From: Caldithrix abyssi
GTDB lineage: Bacteria; Calditrichota; Calditrichia; Calditrichales; Calditrichaceae
Reading direction: 5' to 3'
DNA: 64,000 nt
Assembly (NCBI GenBank): GCA_011369465.1
Contig: DRQG01000143.1
Coordinates: 1-64,000 of the forward strand
Part shown: one piece after another, positions 62,672 to 64,000 of the stretch
Layout: every line of letters starts with the position of its first letter
Numbering within the stretch: the first letter of the stretch is position 1
Position numbers and translations under genes: made by a program
Notes under the pieces: model-generated
What the model was told of the DNA's origin: nothing
The model's input: the letters and a program-made list of their open reading frames with translations, nothing else
Database searches by the model: none

Positions 62672-63976
62672 TTATTTGATGCCGGCAATTTTTTCCAGCA
62701 TTTCCGTGGTGAGCGATTTCGGACGTTCGATGGCCTGCCCGACAGCACGATCCCAGATCAGATTGCTAAGCACGCCAATGGCACGACCAACTCCAAACAT
62801 AACCGTGTAGAAATCATACTCCGTTACGCCGTAATGCCACTGGATTACTCCGGAATGGGCGTCCACATTTGGCCATGGGTTTTTGGCTTTACCGTGTTTT
62901 TGCAGAATTGGCGGAACCACTTCGTACAACATACTTACCAGTTTAAAAATGGGATCATCCGGTAAATGTTTCAATGCAAATTCTCTTTGCGCGGTATAAC
63001 GCGGGTCGGTTTTTCTTAATACGGCATGTCCGTAACCCGGAATTACCTGACCGGAATTTAAAGTATCCCAAACAAATTTCTCCAATTCTTCTTTGGTTGG
63101 CAGTTTGTTGCCCAGTTTATGCATAAGCTGCTGGATCCAGCGCAGCACTTCCTGATTTGCCAATCCGTGTAACGGGCCGGCCAATCCGTTCAATCCGGCA
63201 GAAAGGGAATAGTAGGGATCGGACAGCGCCGAACCAACCAGGTGAGTGGTATGTGCGCTTACGTTTCCGCTTTCGTGGTCGCTGTGTAAAATAAAATACA
63301 GACGGGATATTTCTTCATAAGGATGATCGATGCCCATCATATAAGCGAAATTGGCACCAAAATCAAGATCCGGATCGGGTGCGATGGGTGTATCCCCTTT
63401 ATATTTCATTCTGTAAATATAAGCCGCTATTTCCGGCAGCTTGGCCAAAAGGTTCATGCTGTCTTCATATACCGGATCCCAGTATTCCATTTTACTCAAA
63501 CCAGCATTGTAGCGCGGTACAAATTCCGATTCGCGCTGCAGGGCCAATACGGCGGCGGAGAACATCGTCATCGGATGGGTATCCCGTGGCATGGCGCGCA
63601 GCATATCATAGATATAATGAGGAACACGACGGCGTTTTTTAAAATCTTCCACCACATCTTTGATTTCACTTTCGCCGGGAATATCTCCCGTTAATAAGAG
63701 ATAAATATGCCCTTCCACATACGGCATTTCTGCGCCTTTGGGTTTGGGTAGTTTTTCCAGACATTCCGGAATGGTATAACCCCGAAAGCGGATACCCTCT
63801 TCCGGATCCAGATAAGAGATATCGGTAGTAAGGCATTTTAAGCCGCGCATACCGCCATAAAACTGTCGTATATGCACCTGATCAACTACGGTGTCACCGT
63901 ATTCTTTCATTAGTTTGGTGACGCGATCCCGGTAACCCGGAATCTTTTCTGCGAGTTTTTGCTTGAGTTTTGACAT
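62672..63976 (-). CDS. gltA: Citrate synthase, eukaryote-like type I
   Basis: A 434-residue citrate synthase. Catalytic blocks are H-S-D-H-E-S-G-N-V-S-A-H (His), P-G-Y-G-H-A-V-L-R-K-T-D-P-R (His, Arg) and V-D-A-H-S-G (Asp region). N-terminal G-G-M-R-G-L, D-P-E-E-G-I-R-F-R-G-Y-T-I and the P-R-D-T-H-P-M block resemble mitochondrial and type I enzymes more than E. coli GltA. It condenses oxaloacetate and acetyl-CoA. The ATG at 63976 follows AAAGGACAGGT; only 24 bases remain to the window end. Confidence 0.95.
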   Translation of the reverse strand: MSKLKQKLAEKIPGYRDRVTKLMKEYGDTVVDQVHIRQFYGGMRGLKCLTTDISYLDPEEGIRFRGYTIPECLEKLPKPKGAEMPYVEGHIYLLLTGDIPGESEIKDVVEDFKKRRRVPHYIYDMLRAMPRDTHPMTMFSAAVLALQRESEFVPRYNAGLSKMEYWDPVYEDSMNLLAKLPEIAAYIYRMKYKGDTPIAPDPDLDFGANFAYMMGIDHPYEEISRLYFILHSDHESGNVSAHTTHLVGSALSDPYYSLSAGLNGLAGPLHGLANQEVLRWIQQLMHKLGNKLPTKEELEKFVWDTLNSGQVIPGYGHAVLRKTDPRYTAQREFALKHLPDDPIFKLVSMLYEVVPPILQKHGKAKNPWPNVDAHSGVIQWHYGVTEYDFYTVMFGVGRAIGVLSNLIWDRAVGQAIERPKSLTTEMLEKIAGIK

Positions 63977-64000
63977 TACCTGTCCTTTCTAAAAAGTAGT

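Overview
The window is a gene-dense stretch of chromosome from a Gram-negative bacterium of the FCB group, most likely Calditrichota or a close relative. The evidence is two proteins with Bacteroidota-type C-terminal type IX secretion (T9SS) sorting domains, a PorD-like DUF4835 protein, two PorV/FadL-like outer-membrane barrels, a ParE/ParC pair with Bacteroidota-like lengths, several lipoproteins with typical lipoboxes, and a eukaryote-like type I citrate synthase. No rRNA, tRNA, CRISPR array, insertion sequence or prophage was found. The phylum is an inference from gene content.

Layout: 1-5.8 kb holds an MmcQ/YjbR protein, a small ribbon-helix-helix protein and parE-parC. 6.0-11 kb, all on the minus strand, is ftsE-ftsX, then hrcA-grpE-dnaJ, then a DUF1573 gene interrupted by one in-frame UGA. 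11-16 kb has a hairpin-rich spacer, a DUF2156 acyltransferase, a HepT/MntA toxin-antitoxin pair and an NfeD-slipin pair. 16-20.6 kb has TRAP-transporter parts (TatT and a DctP-like protein) split by an AT-rich outer-membrane protein gene. 20.7-28 kb is metabolic and redox housekeeping (Nif3-like, Nudix, PRPP synthetase, inositol monophosphatase, dihydrolipoyl dehydrogenase, 2-Cys peroxiredoxin). 28-41 kb is rich in envelope genes, with a frameshifted outer-membrane gene, tandem barrel paralogues, NamZ, a sodium symporter and an EF-hand protein with GKCG repeats. 41-64 kb has a cyclophilin, two T9SS substrates, smpB, tyrS, PorD, alr-lysA, a degenerate sigma54-type regulator, an aldo/keto reductase, an MFS carrier, a beta-propeller protein, hflX and citrate synthase.

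The most notable item is at 6043-6453. The DUF1573 gene has a UGA exactly where the family has the first Cys of its S-C-G-C-T motif. The reading frame continues with a normal DUF1573 C-terminal half to a TAA. A near-perfect stem-loop with G in the first positions of its apical loop lies at the distance from the UGA expected for a bacterial SECIS element. This is a strong candidate selenoprotein, placed directly behind dnaJ.

The intergenic DNA is full of palindromic repeats: GATTCCATC hairpins with a compensatory base change between copies, GTCACCC/GCGTCAT palindromes in two clusters, a 248-bp element with 16-bp terminal inverted repeats, and an array of six stem-loops. No transposase is present, so they are probably non-autonomous REP- or MITE-like sequences.
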